From SLRI01 sp964576715 (GTDB taxonomy: Bacteria > Pseudomonadota > Alphaproteobacteria > Geminicoccales > Geminicoccaceae): a stretch of 64,000 nt of DNA. Position 1 is the stretch's first letter; the number at the start of each line of letters is the position of its first letter. A model generated the notes under the pieces. That model did not search any database, was not told where the DNA came from, and saw only the letters and a list, made by a program, of their open reading frames with translations. The stretch lies in contig CAZNWE010000009.1 of NCBI GenBank assembly GCA_964576715.1, positions 1-64,000 on the forward strand, in the 5' to 3' direction. This document shows, one piece after another, positions 62,631 to 64,000 of the stretch. The position numbers and the translations under genes are program-made.

Positions 62631-62826
62631 TCTCGACGACATCGGGGTGGGACTTGTGCACGTAGCGGCGGTCGCAGTATTTGCAGACCGTCTGGCCGCC
62701 CTTGACCAGGGTCAGGTACTCGACCGGATGGCCGAGGGCGCCGCCGCCGCCGTCGCATTGCACATGCATCTGGTCGGTGATGACGATCTCCTCGCCTGCG
62801 ATCAGATAAACTTCCGCCTCGGCCAT
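62599..62826 (-). CDS. Zinc-finger domain protein (zf-CHCC)
   Basis: 75 residues with the CHCC ligand set: Cys in MHVQCDGG, His in LGHPVEY and the CxxC in VCKYCDRR. It resembles the zinc-binding part of respiratory complex I subunit NDUFS6. Function inferred only from fold. It is divergent from the ABC ATPase. Confidence 0.85.
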   Translation of the reverse strand: MAEAEVYLIAGEEIVITDQMHVQCDGGGGALGHPVEYLTLVKGGQTVCKYCDRRYVHKSHPDVVEIRKKGQRFAA

Positions 62827-62884
62827 GCCGTCATTCCCCCAAAGCCGGCCGCGCGCCGGCGACCTTGCGAACTGGATCGTCCCG

Positions 62885-63886
62885 ATGCCCGCCGCCATTA
62901 CCGCACCCATGGCCGCCGACCACCAGCACTTGCCAGCTTCGGCGATCCGGCTCAAGGGTTTGCGCAAGACCTATGCGGCGGCCAACGGCCAGCCGGCCAA
63001 GGAGGCCTTGAAGGGGGTCGATCTCGAGGTGCCGCGCGGCACCATTTTTGGCCTGCTGGGGCCGAACGGGGCGGGCAAGTCGACGCTGATCAACATCCTC
63101 GCCGGTCTCGTCGTCAAGAGCGGCGGCACGGCCGAGGTCTACGGCATCGACATCGAACGGCACCCGAGGCGGGGGCGCCGGGCGATCGGCGTGGTGCCGC
63201 AGGAGCTCAACCTCGACGCCTTCTTCACCCCGCGCGAGCTGCTCGAGCTGCAGGCGGGCCTGTTCGGCGTGCCCAGGCGCGAGCGCACCACCGATGCGAT
63301 CCTCGCGGCGGTCGGCCTCGCCGACAAGGCCGACGCCTACGCCCGCTCGCTCTCGGGCGGCATGCGCCGCCGTCTCCTGGTCGCCAAGGCGCTGGTCCAC
63401 CACCCGCCCGTGGTCATCCTCGACGAGCCCACCGCCGGCGTCGACGTCGAGCTTCGCCGCCAGCTCTGGCAGCACATGCGCGAGCTGAACGAGCGCGGCA
63501 TCACCATCGTGCTCACCACCCACTATCTCGAGGAGGCCGAGGCGATGTGCGACCGGATCGCCATCATCGACCAGGGCAGCGTGGTGGCCTGCGACGACAC
63601 CCGGACGCTGATCCAAAAGCTCGACGAGAAGATGCTGACCCTGACCCTGGATCGGCCGCTCGAGGCGTTGCCGGCCAATCTCGCGGCCCTGGGTGCCGAA
63701 CTCGACCCGGACGGCCGGCTCAGCGTTCGCTACCGGCCGTCCAGGGCCAAGGTCGGCGATTTCCTCGAGGCGGTCCGCGAGGCCGGGCTCACCATTACCG
63801 ATCTCGCCACCAGCGAAGGCGACCTCGAGGATCTCTTCCTCCAGCTTACCGGCAAGGCTGCCGAAGCCAACGCGCCCGACGCGTGA
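62885..63886 (+). CDS. ABC transporter ATP-binding protein
   Basis: 333-residue ABC-2-type exporter ATPase. Walker A GPNGAGKST (near residue 60), signature LSGGMRRRL, Walker B VVILDEPTAG and switch TTHYLEEAE. The C-terminal extension (LTLTLDRPLEALPANLAALG) is of the NodI/YadG type. Its permease is not in the window to the right of it within the 114 bases left. ATG 62885 (MPAAITAP) is taken; an ATG at 62909 is possible. Confidence 0.9.
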   Translation: MPAAITAPMAADHQHLPASAIRLKGLRKTYAAANGQPAKEALKGVDLEVPRGTIFGLLGPNGAGKSTLINILAGLVVKSGGTAEVYGIDIERHPRRGRRAIGVVPQELNLDAFFTPRELLELQAGLFGVPRRERTTDAILAAVGLADKADAYARSLSGGMRRRLLVAKALVHHPPVVILDEPTAGVDVELRRQLWQHMRELNERGITIVLTTHYLEEAEAMCDRIAIIDQGSVVACDDTRTLIQKLDEKMLTLTLDRPLEALPANLAALGAELDPDGRLSVRYRPSRAKVGDFLEAVREAGLTITDLATSEGDLEDLFLQLTGKAAEANAPDA

Positions 63887-63933
63887 ACGATGCTTGGCGT
63901 TGCCCGCCACATCCGCTATACGCACTCAATCCT

Positions 63934-64000
63934 GCGCCCGTAGCTCAGTCGGATAGAGCGCGTGCCTCCGGAGCACGAGGTCAGAGGTTCGAGTCCTCTC
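63934..64000 (+). tRNA. tRNA-Arg (CCG), truncated by window end
   Basis: Starts GCGCCCGTAGCTCAGTCGGA, anticodon loop CTCCGGA with CCG (reads CGG), and a T-arm GGTTCGAGTCC. The 3' acceptor lies beyond base 64000. Confidence 0.9.

Overview
The window is chromosomal DNA from a very GC-rich alphaproteobacterium, probably of the Rhodospirillales/Geminicoccales kind. This rests on gene content and order: rpsT next to dnaA, aroA-cmk-rpsA-ihfB-lapA downstream of a TIGR02300 gene, UPF0262 and DUF2948 genes, ubiE-ubiB-coaBC-dut, and a direct-repeat GTTC-N7-GTTC LexA box ahead of imuA-imuB. The genus is an inference. No database search was possible.

Region by region: 1-1842 holds the SOS mutagenesis pair imuA-imuB (imuB runs off the left edge). 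2.0-6.4 kb holds two oxidoreductases, a decayed ATPase remnant, two Liv-type ABC ATPases without permeases, and a small conserved protein. 6.6-11 kb is an RND efflux adaptor and pump. 11.1-13.1 kb is a probable dgcN-dgcA pair for D-glutamate use. 13.1-15.7 kb is the clearest accessory stretch: a HEPN-protein cassette between 53-bp direct repeats, a toxin fragment with its ribbon-helix-helix antitoxin, an AT-rich membrane-protein gene and a DUF29 gene. 15.7-21 kb carries a DUF2237 protein, an NhaC antiporter, a DapA-family lyase, a ZIP metal transporter under an Irr-like palindrome, and an MttB-family methyltransferase.

21.2-29.5 kb is the core replication and cofactor block: dnaA and rpsT (divided by a roughly 460-bp gap), enoyl-CoA hydratase, mutM, then divergently ubiE-ubiB-coaBC-dut. 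29.5-33.4 kb has an Rrf2 regulator, a DMT exporter, an alpha/beta hydrolase and an SbmA-like transporter. 33.4-38.4 kb has a broken ppsA end, an APH-like kinase, a CBS-BON protein with a PRPP-synthetase homologue, a phosphoribosyltransferase, and an ACT-domain protein behind a possible leader peptide. 39-43.1 kb is the DUF2948/UPF0262/LMW-phosphatase/maf/rng/yacG cluster, from which hisD and infA are missing. 43.2-43.5 kb has convergent tRNA-Thr and tRNA-Ala genes around a strong hairpin.

43.5-46.5 kb is a two-component system divergent from a secreted EF-hand protein. 46.5-53.4 kb is the aroA-cmk-rpsA-ihfB core operon region with lapA and an ornithine-cyclodeaminase homologue. 53.4-57 kb has a fatty-acid desaturase, a secreted proline-rich protein, and a cobalamin riboswitch driving an unknown gene plus a CobW/COG0523 GTPase. 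57-64 kb is mostly transporters (two DMT, AEC, MATE, an ABC ATPase), a receiver-only response regulator, a ROK kinase, a zinc-finger protein, and a tRNA-Arg cut by the right edge.

Most of the window is ordinary core genome. The most unusual parts are the HEPN cassette in its repeats, the missing genes in the conserved 41-43 kb cluster, the regulatory sites (SOS box, Irr-like palindrome, cobalamin riboswitch, possible attenuator at 38.0 kb), and the two-component/EF-hand locus.
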